From Duganella radicis (GTDB lineage: Bacteria > Pseudomonadota > Gammaproteobacteria > Burkholderiales > Burkholderiaceae_D), in the NCBI RefSeq assembly GCF_009720825.1, contig NZ_WNKY01000023.1, positions 1-64,000 of the forward strand: 64,000 bases of DNA, read 5' to 3'. A program made the position numbers and the translations under genes. This document shows, piece by piece, positions 43,410-52,021 of the stretch (positions are counted from its first letter, which is position 1; each line of letters begins with the position of its first letter). Below the pieces are notes generated by a model. That model searched no databases. It was given only the letters and a program-made list of their open reading frames with translations, and was not told where the DNA came from.

Positions 43410-44572
43410 GCGTGAAAAAATCTCCGCAGACGGCGCTGATCCATACGGATTATCAGGCGCCGGAAGGTTTTGCCGCCTTTCCGAGCGCGATCCATCATGC
43501 TTCCACGGTGCTGTTCAAGAACGTGGCGGCCATGCGCTCGGGCGACTGGAAAGAGAAGAACGCCTATACCTACGGCCTGCATGGCACGCCGACCACCTTC
43601 ACGCTGGAGGCGCGGCTGGCCGAAATCGAAGACGGCAAGCACTGCCTGCTGGCGCCGAGTGGGCTGGCGGCCATCGCCATGGTGAACTTCGCGCTGCTGA
43701 AATCGGGCGATGATGTGCTGTTGCCGGAGAACGTCTACAACCCGAACCGGGAGCTGGGACGCTGGCTGTCGGCCGATTTTGGCATCACGGCGCGCTATTA
43801 CGATCCGCTGATCGGCGAGGGTATTGCGGCGCTGATTCAGCCGAACACCAAATTGATCTGGACCGAAGCGCCGGGATCGGTGTCGATGGAAGTGCCGGAC
43901 CTGCCAGCCATCTGCAAGGCGGCGCATGAACGCGGCGTGCTTGTCGCACTGGATAACACCTGGTCCGCCGGCCTGGCGTTGCGCGGCTTCGACCTCGGCG
44001 TCGACATCATCATGCAGGCGCTGACGAAGTATCAGTCCGGAGGATCGGATGTGCTGATGGGCGCCGTCATCACGCGTGACCGCGGCCTGCACGACCGTAT
44101 CAGCCTTGCGCACATGCGGCTTGGCATGGGCGTGGGCGCGGACGATGCCTATCTGGTGTCGCGTGGCCTGCCGACCATGCGCCTGCGTTTCGAGGCGCAC
44201 GACGCGGCTGCACGCAAGCTGGCCGCATGGCTGCAAACGCGGCCTGAAATTACCAAAGTCCTGCATCCGGTCTTCCCGGATTGCCCGGGCCACGAAGTGT
44301 GGCAGCGCGATTTCAGCGGCGCCGGCGGCCTGTTCTCGGTGATCTTCGATGAGCGCTACACGGAAGCGCAGACCGATCGCTTTGTCGATGCGCTCAAGCT
44401 GTTCAAGATCGGCTATAGCTGGGGCGGCGCGAATAGCCTGGTGATGCCGTACCGCATACAGCAGATGCGCAAGAACTGGCACGGCAGCGGCACGCTGGTG
44501 CGCTTCAACGTCGGCCTGGAAGAGGTGCAGGATTTGATCGCAGATATTGAGCAAGCATTTGGGGAATTGTAA
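43406..44572 (+). CDS. metC: Cystathionine beta-lyase (MetC family)
   Basis: 388 aa PLP enzyme of the Cys/Met metabolism family. Visible are YTYGLHGTPTTFTLEARLAEIE, CLLAPSGLAAI, the cofactor Asp in VALDNTWSAG, and the PLP Lys in ALTKYQSGGSDVLMG. The expected reaction is cleavage of cystathionine to homocysteine. The ATG overlaps the propeller gene stop; its TAA overlaps the hisC start (TAATG). Confidence 0.88.
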   Translation: MSVKKSPQTALIHTDYQAPEGFAAFPSAIHHASTVLFKNVAAMRSGDWKEKNAYTYGLHGTPTTFTLEARLAEIEDGKHCLLAPSGLAAIAMVNFALLKSGDDVLLPENVYNPNRELGRWLSADFGITARYYDPLIGEGIAALIQPNTKLIWTEAPGSVSMEVPDLPAICKAAHERGVLVALDNTWSAGLALRGFDLGVDIIMQALTKYQSGGSDVLMGAVITRDRGLHDRISLAHMRLGMGVGADDAYLVSRGLPTMRLRFEAHDAAARKLAAWLQTRPEITKVLHPVFPDCPGHEVWQRDFSGAGGLFSVIFDERYTEAQTDRFVDALKLFKIGYSWGGANSLVMPYRIQQMRKNWHGSGTLVRFNVGLEEVQDLIADIEQAFGEL

Positions 44573-45630
44573 TGAGTAAGTTCTGGAGTAAAGTCGTACA
44601 CGGTCTGACGCCCTACACGCCGGGCGAGCAGGTGCAGATGCCTGGCCTGGTGAAGCTGAACACCAACGAAAATCCATACGGCCCGTCGCCAAAGGCCATC
44701 GCCGCGATGCAGGCCGCAGCGGGCGACAGCCTGCGCAAGTATTCCGACCCGTCCAACGCGGCGGTGAAGGATGCGGTGGCGCGCCGCTTCGGCCTGACGC
44801 GCGAGCAGGTCTTCGTCGGCAACAGCTCGGACGAGGTGCTGGCGCATACCTTCCACGCCTTGCTCAAGCACGACCTGCCGCTGCTGGCGCCCGATATCAG
44901 CTACAGCTTCTATCCGACCTATTGCAGCCTGTATGGCATCGAGTGCGTGCAGATTCCGCTGAACGAGCGCTTCGAAATCGATATCGCCGACTATAACCGT
45001 CCGTGCGGCGCCATCATCATCGCCAACCCGAACGCGCCGACCGGCATTGGTTTGCCGCTGTCGCAGATCGAGGCGCTGCTGGCTGCGCATCCGGATCAGG
45101 TGGTGGTGATCGATGAAGCCTATGTGGATTTCGGCGGCCAGAGCGCCGCCGCGCTGCTGGGCCGTTACGACAATCTGCTGGTGATTCAGACGCTGTCCAA
45201 ATCGCGCTCGCTGGCTGGTTTGCGCGTGGGCTTTGCGGTTGGCCATCCGGACCTGATCGCGGGTCTGGAGCGCGTGAAGAACAGCTTTAACTGCTATCCG
45301 CTGGGACAGGTGCAGCAGGCCGGCGCGGTGGCGGCGCTGGATGACGTGGCCTACACCGAGCAGACCTCGAACGCCGTCATCGCCAGCCGCACCTGGCTGA
45401 CCGCGCAGTTGCAGGCACTGGGCTTTGAGGTGCTGCCGTCGCAGGCCAACTTCGTGTTCGCCCGCCACCCGCGGCACGACGGCGCCCAACTGGCCAAGGC
45501 GTTGCGCGAGCGCGCGATCCTGGTTCGCCACTTCACCGCCGCGCGCATCGATCAGTTCCTGCGGATTTCCATCGGCACCGACGAGGAGTGCGGCAAACTG
45601 GTGGACGCACTAAAAGCCATTCTGTCCTGA
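44572..45630 (+). CDS. hisC: Histidinol-phosphate aminotransferase family protein
   Basis: 352 aa PLP enzyme. Motifs are KLNTNENPYGPSP, NPNAPTG, VIDEAYVDF and the PLP Lys in TLSKSRSLAGLRVGF, all typical of HisC. No other histidine genes are nearby, so it may be a second copy acting on another amino acid such as an aromatic one. It is translationally coupled to metC by a one-base overlap. Confidence 0.87.
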   Translation: MSKFWSKVVHGLTPYTPGEQVQMPGLVKLNTNENPYGPSPKAIAAMQAAAGDSLRKYSDPSNAAVKDAVARRFGLTREQVFVGNSSDEVLAHTFHALLKHDLPLLAPDISYSFYPTYCSLYGIECVQIPLNERFEIDIADYNRPCGAIIIANPNAPTGIGLPLSQIEALLAAHPDQVVVIDEAYVDFGGQSAAALLGRYDNLLVIQTLSKSRSLAGLRVGFAVGHPDLIAGLERVKNSFNCYPLGQVQQAGAVAALDDVAYTEQTSNAVIASRTWLTAQLQALGFEVLPSQANFVFARHPRHDGAQLAKALRERAILVRHFTAARIDQFLRISIGTDEECGKLVDALKAILS

Positions 45631-45643
45631 ACAGCTTCTGATA

Positions 45644-45663
45644 TACTGTATATAAACGCAGTA
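45644..45663. promoter_or_regulatory. LexA (SOS) box upstream of the radical-SAM/UdgX operon
   Basis: TACTGTATATAAACGCAGTA matches the E. coli LexA consensus (TACTGT-N8-ACAGTA type) at 17 of 20 positions. It lies within a larger inverted repeat GATATACTG / CAGTATATC (45640-45667). It is 13 bases before the ATG of the radical-SAM gene, so repression by LexA and induction by DNA damage are likely. Confidence 0.75.
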
Positions 45664-45676
45664 TATCGAGGTTGCG

Positions 45677-46909
45677 ATGGAGTTGAAGGACAAGCTGGAA
45701 ATACTGGCCGATGCGGCCAAATATGACGCCTCCTGCGCCAGCAGCGGAGCGCCTAAGCGTAACTCGGTGGGCAAGGAGGGATTGGGCGCGACTACCGGCA
45801 TGGGCATTTGTCACAGCTATACGCCCGATGGGCGCTGCGTGTCGCTGCTCAAGGTGTTGTTGACCAATTACTGTTTGTACGATTGCCAGTATTGTGTCAA
45901 CCGGCGCACGTCGAATGTGCCGCGTGCGCGCTTTTCGGTCGCCGAGGTGGTCCGGCTGACCACCGATTTCTATCTCCGCAATTACATCGATGGGCTGTTT
46001 CTCAGCTCGGGCATTATCCAGTCGGCGGATTACACCATGGAGCAGCTGGTGCAGGTGGCGCGTCAGCTACGCGAAGTGCACCAATTCCGTGGTTACATTC
46101 ATTTGAAGACAATACCGGATGCCGATCCTGCGCTGATTGCGGCGGCGGGGCGCTATGCCGACCGTTTGAGCGTGAACATTGAGTTGCCCACGCAGGACAG
46201 TGTACGGAAACTGGCGCCGGAGAAGAGTGTTCACACCATCAAGCTGGCCATGGGCTCGATCCGCCGCAAGCTCGATGAGCGCGCGGAAGAGCCGAAGGCG
46301 CCGCGCTTTGCGCCGGCGGGGCAGAGCACGCAGATGATTGTTGGCGCCGATGGCAGCGACGATCAGCAGATTTTGTCGACGGCGGAAACGCTGTACGGCA
46401 GCTATAAGCTCAAGCGCGTCTACTACTCGGCGTTTAGTCCGATTCCGCAGAGTCCCCGCAGTGTGCCACTGGCGCCGCCGCCTTTGTTGCGGGAGCATCG
46501 CTTGTATCAGGCCGATTTTCTGATGCGCGGTTATGGCTTTCAGGCGGGCGAGCTGCTGCCGGCTGGCGGCGGCAATCTGGCGCTGGATATTGATCCCAAG
46601 CTGGCGTGGGCGCTGGACCATCGCGAGCATTTTCCTTTGGATCTCAATCGTGCGGAGCCGCACATGATCGCGCGCGTGCCGGGTATTGGACTGCGCAACG
46701 CGCAGCGGATTGTCGAGTTGCGACGGCTGCGGCAGGTGCGCTATCAGGATTTGTCGCGGCTGAGGTGCAGCATGAAGAAGATTGCGCCATTCATCATCAC
46801 CGCGGACTATTTTCCTGCGCGTGACGCCAGTCCGTCCGAGCATTTGCGGCGGGCGATGGCGGAGGCGCCGCGGCAGATGAATTTGTGGCCGGAGTTGCAA
46901 GCGGCATGA
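45677..46909 (+). CDS. Radical-SAM protein linked to DNA repair (rSAM-UDG-linked family)
   Basis: 410 aa. The radical-SAM cluster motif CLYDCQYC is followed by a TIM-barrel-like core (DGLFLSSGIIQSADYTMEQL) and a C-terminal helix-hairpin-helix DNA-binding motif (IARVPGIGLRNAQRIVELR). This is the family named as putative DNA modification/repair radical-SAM protein that co-occurs with UdgX-type genes. CGAGG precedes the ATG. It overlaps the next gene by 4 bases and has a LexA box. The chemical reaction is not known. Confidence 0.88.
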   Translation: MELKDKLEILADAAKYDASCASSGAPKRNSVGKEGLGATTGMGICHSYTPDGRCVSLLKVLLTNYCLYDCQYCVNRRTSNVPRARFSVAEVVRLTTDFYLRNYIDGLFLSSGIIQSADYTMEQLVQVARQLREVHQFRGYIHLKTIPDADPALIAAAGRYADRLSVNIELPTQDSVRKLAPEKSVHTIKLAMGSIRRKLDERAEEPKAPRFAPAGQSTQMIVGADGSDDQQILSTAETLYGSYKLKRVYYSAFSPIPQSPRSVPLAPPPLLREHRLYQADFLMRGYGFQAGELLPAGGGNLALDIDPKLAWALDHREHFPLDLNRAEPHMIARVPGIGLRNAQRIVELRRLRQVRYQDLSRLRCSMKKIAPFIITADYFPARDASPSEHLRRAMAEAPRQMNLWPELQAA

Positions 46910-48339
46910 TGCGCAAGGTGGTGCGGACGTTCGACGAGTGGCGTGCGGCCGTGCGCGACCTAATCGCGCGCCGCGTGCCGCCGGAATCCGTAGAATGGGC
47001 TTCCAGCGAAGACGACGCCGACCTCTTCACCATCGCCGCGCCGTCCGCTGCGGGGCTGCTCGCCGACGGCACTTTGGCGGGGGCGTCGCGCTTGCCGCGC
47101 GGGTTGGTGGAGATGCTGGCGGCCGCCGCGTGTTTCAGCGCCGCCGATCGCTGGGCTTTTCTCTACAAGCTGGTTTGGCGCTGGCAGCTCGGCGAGCGCG
47201 AAGTCATCTCGGCGGCCGATCCGGACGGTGCGCGTCTGCACGCCATGATCAAAGCCGTCCGGCGCGAGGAGCACGACATGCACGCCTACATCCGTTTCCG
47301 CGAACGTCCCGAACACGCCGGCGCTCCGCGCTTCATCGCCTGGTTCGAGCCCACGCACGAGGTACTCCCGCAAGTCGCCCGGCACTTCGCCAACCGCATG
47401 GGCCACCACACCTGGATGATCGCCACGCCAACCGCCACCGTCATCTGGGACGGCGAACGCCTGCACGACGCGCCGCCACGCCTGCGCAGCGCCGCCGACA
47501 TCGAAGACAGCGGCGAAGCCCTCTGGCTCACCTACTACCGCAGCATCTTCAATCCCGCCCGCCTGAACGCGGACCTGCTGCGCAGCCACATCCCATCGCG
47601 CTTCTGGAAAAATCTTCCTGAAGGCGCCATCGTGCCGGCCATGATCAGCGGCGCCGCCAACGGCGAACGCCGCACCGGCCAGACCAGCACCGTCGGCCGC
47701 CGCGGCGGCGCCACCACCATCGCCGTGACGCCGGAACGCGCGCAACCGCGGCGCGACGAACCGGACACGCTCGACCAGTGCCGCCGCTGCGACCTGTGGC
47801 GCAACGCCACCCAAGCGGTTCCCGGCGTCGGGCCAAAGAAAGCGCGCATCATGCTGGTCGGCGAACAGCCCGGCGATCAGGAGGATTTGCAAGGCCAGCC
47901 TTTCGTCGGCCCGGCCGGCGCGGTGCTCGACCGCGCGCTGGCCGAAGCCGGCGTGGAACGCGACCACGTCTACCTGACCAACGCCGTCAAGCACTTCAAA
48001 TGGGAGCTGCGCGGCAAACGCCGCCTGCACAAGACGCCTGCACAGCGCGAGGTGGCTGCGTGCCACGTCTGGCTGGAAGAAGAACTGGCGCGCGTGAAAC
48101 CGGACGTGGTGGTGGCGCTGGGCGCCACCGCACTCAAGTCCGTGATGAAAGACGGCAGCGCCACCATGAGCGCCGTGATGGACGCGCCATTCCAGCATGA
48201 GGGCCGCTGGGTGGTCGCGGTCTACCACCCGTCGTTCGTGCTGCGGGCGCGGGATGAGGAAAGCCGGCGGCAGGCCTATGAAGTCATCGTCGCCGGCCTG
48301 CGCGAAGCGCTTAAATTGGCGCCGGCTCGTTCCGGTTAA
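46906..48339 (+). CDS. Fused DUF4130-UdgX-type uracil-DNA-binding protein
   Basis: 477 aa. The N-terminal half (about residues 1-250) is the DNA-metabolism domain linked to radical-SAM partners (FLYKLVWRWQLGE, HDMHAYIRFRE, HHTWMIATP). The C-terminal half (about 285-470) is a uracil-DNA glycosylase superfamily domain of UdgX type: GEQPGDQEDLQGQPFVGPAG, TNAVKHFKWE, GKRRLHKTP with His375, and YHPSFVLR. In mycobacterial UdgX the His of the KRRIH loop bonds covalently to uracil-containing DNA; here the loop is KRRLH and the His is kept. Cys residues near 290 (CRRC) may bind the iron-sulphur cluster. Confidence 0.88.
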   Translation: MMRKVVRTFDEWRAAVRDLIARRVPPESVEWASSEDDADLFTIAAPSAAGLLADGTLAGASRLPRGLVEMLAAAACFSAADRWAFLYKLVWRWQLGEREVISAADPDGARLHAMIKAVRREEHDMHAYIRFRERPEHAGAPRFIAWFEPTHEVLPQVARHFANRMGHHTWMIATPTATVIWDGERLHDAPPRLRSAADIEDSGEALWLTYYRSIFNPARLNADLLRSHIPSRFWKNLPEGAIVPAMISGAANGERRTGQTSTVGRRGGATTIAVTPERAQPRRDEPDTLDQCRRCDLWRNATQAVPGVGPKKARIMLVGEQPGDQEDLQGQPFVGPAGAVLDRALAEAGVERDHVYLTNAVKHFKWELRGKRRLHKTPAQREVAACHVWLEEELARVKPDVVVALGATALKSVMKDGSATMSAVMDAPFQHEGRWVVAVYHPSFVLRARDEESRRQAYEVIVAGLREALKLAPARSG

Positions 48340-48673
48340 TACGGGTGACGCCGACGATCAGGCGATACGCCTTCCACAGCCACGCGCCGATCCAGATCAG
48401 CCATGCAACCGGAATGCCGATAATCGTCATGAAGAACACCGCGCCCACCACCACCAGCACGATGTACCACCAGAACGAACGGATCATCCAGGTGTGATGG
48501 CTGTGCACAAACGTGCCCTCGGTGCTCGGCCGTTGCAGATAGTTGAAGATCAGCGGCACGATGGAGAACGCGCCCAGCGAGAAAATGAAACTGACCGCAT
48601 GGATGAGATACAGCCACCACGCGGTGCTCTTGGCCGATTCCAGCCGGTTGTCCAGTACCAGTTCTTGAGACAT
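48311..48673 (-). CDS. DUF4870-like membrane protein
   Basis: 120 aa with three hydrophobic segments (WWLYLIHAVSFIFSLGAFSI, SFWWYIVLVVVGAVFFMTII, and IPVAWLIWIGAWLWKAYRLI). The segment HSHHTWMIRSFWW and the ending VTRINRNEPAPI match the DUF4870/COG3671 pattern. AAGGAGA lies before the ATG at 48673. Its 3' end overlaps the convergent UdgX-type gene by 29 bases. Function unknown. Confidence 0.78.
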   Translation of the reverse strand: MSQELVLDNRLESAKSTAWWLYLIHAVSFIFSLGAFSIVPLIFNYLQRPSTEGTFVHSHHTWMIRSFWWYIVLVVVGAVFFMTIIGIPVAWLIWIGAWLWKAYRLIVGVTRINRNEPAPI

Positions 48674-48705
48674 GACTTCTCCTTGGTCGTTTGTTTTTAG
48701 TATAA

Positions 48706-49605
48706 CTAATTGGCTGGGCGATTGTCGCACAGTGTCCGCCGCAGGAACGCCGTCACGTCGGCGAAGAATGCAGGCTGGATGCTTTCGCGGTCGAAGCCTT
48801 CGGGATCTTGCGAGGGCTTGAAACCCGGCCGCGTCATCTCGGGCGGGAACTTGCTCATGAAGGCGAAGTGGCCGGCGCCCGGAATATCCTTGTGCTCCAC
48901 CAGCGCGGGCCGGGCTACGCCCTCGATGATCTTGTGCGCGTGTTCGATGGGCGTGACCTCGTCCTTTTCGCCGGTGCGCATCAGGATCGGCAGATCCACT
49001 GGCCGCAGCGAACCGGCGATGAACCAGAAGGTGGCGGGATTGAGCAGTACCAGCGAGCGGATACGGGCGTCCGGCGTCACCGGCACCTGCTCGGGCGGCG
49101 CATTGGAATCCTTGCGCTCATATGGTCCGCTCCAGGCGATGCCGCCGGCCGCCGCCAGTGCCGTGTAGCCGCCGATGGAATGGCCGATCACCGCCACGCC
49201 ATCGCGGGTGATATGCGTTCCCAGCACCGCGTCGTTCAGCGCCGCATCGATGGTGAGCGTGATGTGGCGCGGGCGGTTGGCCAGATTGGCGGCGGTGCCG
49301 GCCAGCGTATTGTCGGTGCGCGTATTGCCGGTGTGGGCGGGCAGGGCGACCACGAAGCCCGCCAATGCGAGGTGTCTGGCCAATTGGCGATACGCCCACG
49401 GCGTGCCCGAATGCCCGTGCGAGACCACCACCAGCGGAAACACGCCATCGGCCGGCGCCGCGTCGCGCGCCACGTCCAGCGAGTAGGGGCCGAAATGCTC
49501 GGTCTTTTCCTCGCCCGTGGCCGGGTAGAGCAGGGCCACAGGCACCACCGCGCCCTGCACGGCATCTTCCACATTCAACAGGCGGCAGCCGCAGATCGGT
49601 GTCAT
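48706..49605 (-). CDS. Alpha/beta hydrolase (dienelactone hydrolase / PAF-acetylhydrolase-like)
   Basis: 299 aa. The nucleophile elbow is GHSIGG, the oxyanion region FPLVVVSHGHSG, the acid probably Asp in RTGEKDEVTP, and the base His in GAGHFAF. There is no clear signal peptide. The ATG at 49605 is preceded by GGAGA; an upstream in-frame ATG lacks a ribosome-binding site. Substrate unknown. Its stop lies 32 bases before the start of the DUF4870-like gene on the same strand. Confidence 0.82.
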   Translation of the reverse strand: MTPICGCRLLNVEDAVQGAVVPVALLYPATGEEKTEHFGPYSLDVARDAAPADGVFPLVVVSHGHSGTPWAYRQLARHLALAGFVVALPAHTGNTRTDNTLAGTAANLANRPRHITLTIDAALNDAVLGTHITRDGVAVIGHSIGGYTALAAAGGIAWSGPYERKDSNAPPEQVPVTPDARIRSLVLLNPATFWFIAGSLRPVDLPILMRTGEKDEVTPIEHAHKIIEGVARPALVEHKDIPGAGHFAFMSKFPPEMTRPGFKPSQDPEGFDRESIQPAFFADVTAFLRRTLCDNRPAN

Positions 49606-49660
49606 TCGGTCTCCATAAAATATAAAATGCAAGCATGTTGATTATATAAGGAGTCCGTCC

Positions 49661-50146
49661 ATGTCCAAGCCGGTATCGGTGCTATTTGTCTGCATGGGGA
49701 ATATCTGCCGCTCGCCGACGGCGGAGGGCGTGTTCCGGCATCGCGTGGAAGCGGCCGGGCTGGGGCACCGTTTTCACATCGATTCGGCCGGCACGCACGG
49801 CTACCACGTCGGCGAACCGCCAGACGCGCGCTCGATGGAATATGCCCTCAAGCGCGGTTACGACCTGTCGGCCCAGCGCTCGCGCAAGGTGACGGCGGAG
49901 GATTTCGAAAACTTCGACCACCTGCTGGCCATGGATCACGAGAATCTGAAGTTGCTCAAAGCGGCATGCCCGCCGCGACACCAGCATAAACTGGGCCTCA
50001 TCATGTCCCACGCCACCCGCAGCGGCTCGGACGTGGTGCCCGACCCCTACTACGGTGGCGCCAAAGGCTTCGACCAAGTGCTGGACTATATCGAAGATGC
50101 CACAGATGGGTTAATAGCTGCGCTGGACGGCCGAAAGATGGGGTAG
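49661..50146 (+). CDS. Low-molecular-weight protein tyrosine phosphatase
   Basis: 161 aa. The P-loop CMGNICRSP starts with the nucleophile Cys11, with Arg17; the general acid is Asp128 in DPYYGG. AAGGAG precedes the ATG. No tyrosine kinase or capsule genes are adjacent, so a housekeeping role is as likely as polysaccharide control. Confidence 0.93.
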   Translation: MSKPVSVLFVCMGNICRSPTAEGVFRHRVEAAGLGHRFHIDSAGTHGYHVGEPPDARSMEYALKRGYDLSAQRSRKVTAEDFENFDHLLAMDHENLKLLKAACPPRHQHKLGLIMSHATRSGSDVVPDPYYGGAKGFDQVLDYIEDATDGLIAALDGRKMG

Positions 50147-50173
50147 TACTGGGGGCAAGTGCAGGAGGTCGTC

Positions 50174-51142
50174 GTGAAAGAGCCCAGCTTCCCCGAGAAT
50201 GAGGCGCTTCGGCTGGTAACGCTGAAGTCGCTGAATGTACTGGATACACCGGCCGAAGAGCGTTTCGACCGCGTTACCCGCATGGCCAGGCGCATGTTCC
50301 GCGTCCCTGTCGCTTTGGTCAGCCTGGTCGATGAAAACCGCCAGTGGTTCAAGTCGGCGCAGGGCATCGATACCTGCGAGACGCCGCGTAGCGTCTCTTT
50401 CTGCGGCCACGCCATCCTCGGCGACGATATCTTTGTGATTCCCAATGCGCTGCAAGACCCGCGCTTCGCCGACAATCCGCTGGTGACGGGCGACCCGCAT
50501 ATCCGCTTCTACGCCGGTTGCCCGCTGCGTTCCGCCGGCGGTGTCAAGGTTGGCACGCTATGCCTGATCGACCACGTGCCGCGCGAGTTCGAGGAGGAAG
50601 ACGCCATCGCTCTGCGCGATTTGGCCGCCATGGTGGAGGACGAACTGACCGCCTTCCAGAGCGCTACCACCGATGAACTGACCCGCATTTCCAATCGCCG
50701 GGGCTTTCTGCAACTGGCGCAATACGGGCTGAATTTCTGCTCGCGCCACCATCTGCCGGCGGCGCTGGCCTTTATCGATCTCGATCGCTTCAAGCCGATC
50801 AACGACAAATTCGGCCACGCCGAGGGTGATCGCGCGCTGATGGCATTTGCGGAAGTGATGCGCGCCTGTTTCCGCAGCACGGATTTGTTTGCGCGGCTGG
50901 GGGGCGATGAGTTTGTGGTGCTGCTGGCCGGCGCCACCAGGGACGATGCGCAGGCCGTGCTGGAAAAATTCGGCGGCATGCTGGGTGCCTATAACACCAG
51001 GGCGCAGCGTGGATACCGGTTGTATTTCTCCTGCGGCGTGGTGGAATTCGATCCAGCCGCGTCGCACAGCGTGGAGGAGCTATTGGCCGCGGGCGATGCG
51101 CATATGTACGCGATCAAGGCGGCCAAGCGGGAATTGCACTAA
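50174..51142 (+). CDS. GAF-GGDEF diguanylate cyclase
   Basis: 322 aa, soluble. The GTG at 50174 follows AGGAGG (50163-50168) at ideal spacing and is preferred to a GTG at 50159. A GAF domain covers about residues 20-160 (PVALVSLVDENRQWFKSAQG and FYAGCPLRSAGGVKVGTLCLID). The GGDEF domain has DELTRISNRRGF and RLGGDEF, with RSTD forming an inhibitory site. Active diguanylate cyclase is expected; the GAF ligand is unknown. It is convergent with serB with no gap. Confidence 0.92.
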   Translation: MKEPSFPENEALRLVTLKSLNVLDTPAEERFDRVTRMARRMFRVPVALVSLVDENRQWFKSAQGIDTCETPRSVSFCGHAILGDDIFVIPNALQDPRFADNPLVTGDPHIRFYAGCPLRSAGGVKVGTLCLIDHVPREFEEEDAIALRDLAAMVEDELTAFQSATTDELTRISNRRGFLQLAQYGLNFCSRHHLPAALAFIDLDRFKPINDKFGHAEGDRALMAFAEVMRACFRSTDLFARLGGDEFVVLLAGATRDDAQAVLEKFGGMLGAYNTRAQRGYRLYFSCGVVEFDPAASHSVEELLAAGDAHMYAIKAAKRELH

Positions 51143-52006
51143 TCAGGTCAGCAGCGGCAGAATGCCATCCAGACCGGCGAAGTTGAGGGCGACGTTGGCC
51201 TGCTCGCGCACGACCGGCTTGGCACGGAAGGCCACCGACATGCCGGAGATGCTCATCATCTTCAAGTCGTTGGCGCCGTCGCCCATCACAATCGCCTGCG
51301 ATGGCTGGATGCCCAGCTCCGCGCAAACACGTTCCACGGTGCGCTTCTTCTCGTCGGCGTCGACGATGCCGCCAATGACTTTGCCGGTCAGTTTGCCGTC
51401 CTTGATTTCCAGCTGGTTGGCGTGGGTGTAGTCCAGGCCCAGGCGCGCTTTCAGGCGCTCGGTGAAGAAGGTGAAGCCGCCCGATACCAGCAGGGTTTTC
51501 AGGCCGGCCGCCTGCACCGCTTTCAGCATGGTCTCGGCGCCCAGCGACAATTGCAGGCGTTCTTCGTACACCCGCTCCAGTGCCGACGCGTCCAGGCCTT
51601 CCAGCAGCGCCACGCGGCGTTTCAGGCTGGCCGAGAAATCCAGCTCGCCGCGCATGGCCGCCTCGGTGATTTCCGATACCTGCTTTTTCAGGCCCTGCAT
51701 GTCGGCGATTTCGTCGATGCATTCGATGGTGATCAGGGTCGAGTCCATGTCCATGGCCACCAGTTTGAACTCGCTCATCTTGTGATAGCCGATCGAGTAG
51801 GTGGCGTCCAGCTGCGCGGCTTGCGCCGCCACTTCGATGGTCTGGCGCAGCGCCGGCGAGAAGGTGATGGCTTCGCAGCGCACGGCGCGCTCGCTCAACC
51901 AGGTCAGGTTGGCCGACGCGGTCAATGCGGCGATGCGCTCAAGGCGCGGTTTGCAATTGTCAGCGCCTTGCAGCACCAGATTCATGGCGGTTTGTGCGAT
52001 AGTCAT
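51143..52006 (-). CDS. serB: Phosphoserine phosphatase SerB
   Basis: 287 aa HAD phosphatase, last step of serine synthesis. The HAD motif DMDSTLI carries the nucleophile Asp86 and Asp88; LLVSGGFTFF and MGDGANDLKMM are motifs II and IV. The N-terminal 80 residues form the ACT-like region. It lies 15 bases downstream of mfd on the same strand, probably in one transcript. Confidence 0.94.
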   Translation of the reverse strand: MTIAQTAMNLVLQGADNCKPRLERIAALTASANLTWLSERAVRCEAITFSPALRQTIEVAAQAAQLDATYSIGYHKMSEFKLVAMDMDSTLITIECIDEIADMQGLKKQVSEITEAAMRGELDFSASLKRRVALLEGLDASALERVYEERLQLSLGAETMLKAVQAAGLKTLLVSGGFTFFTERLKARLGLDYTHANQLEIKDGKLTGKVIGGIVDADEKKRTVERVCAELGIQPSQAIVMGDGANDLKMMSISGMSVAFRAKPVVREQANVALNFAGLDGILPLLT

Positions 52007-52021
52007 GTGGCGTAGAGGTAG

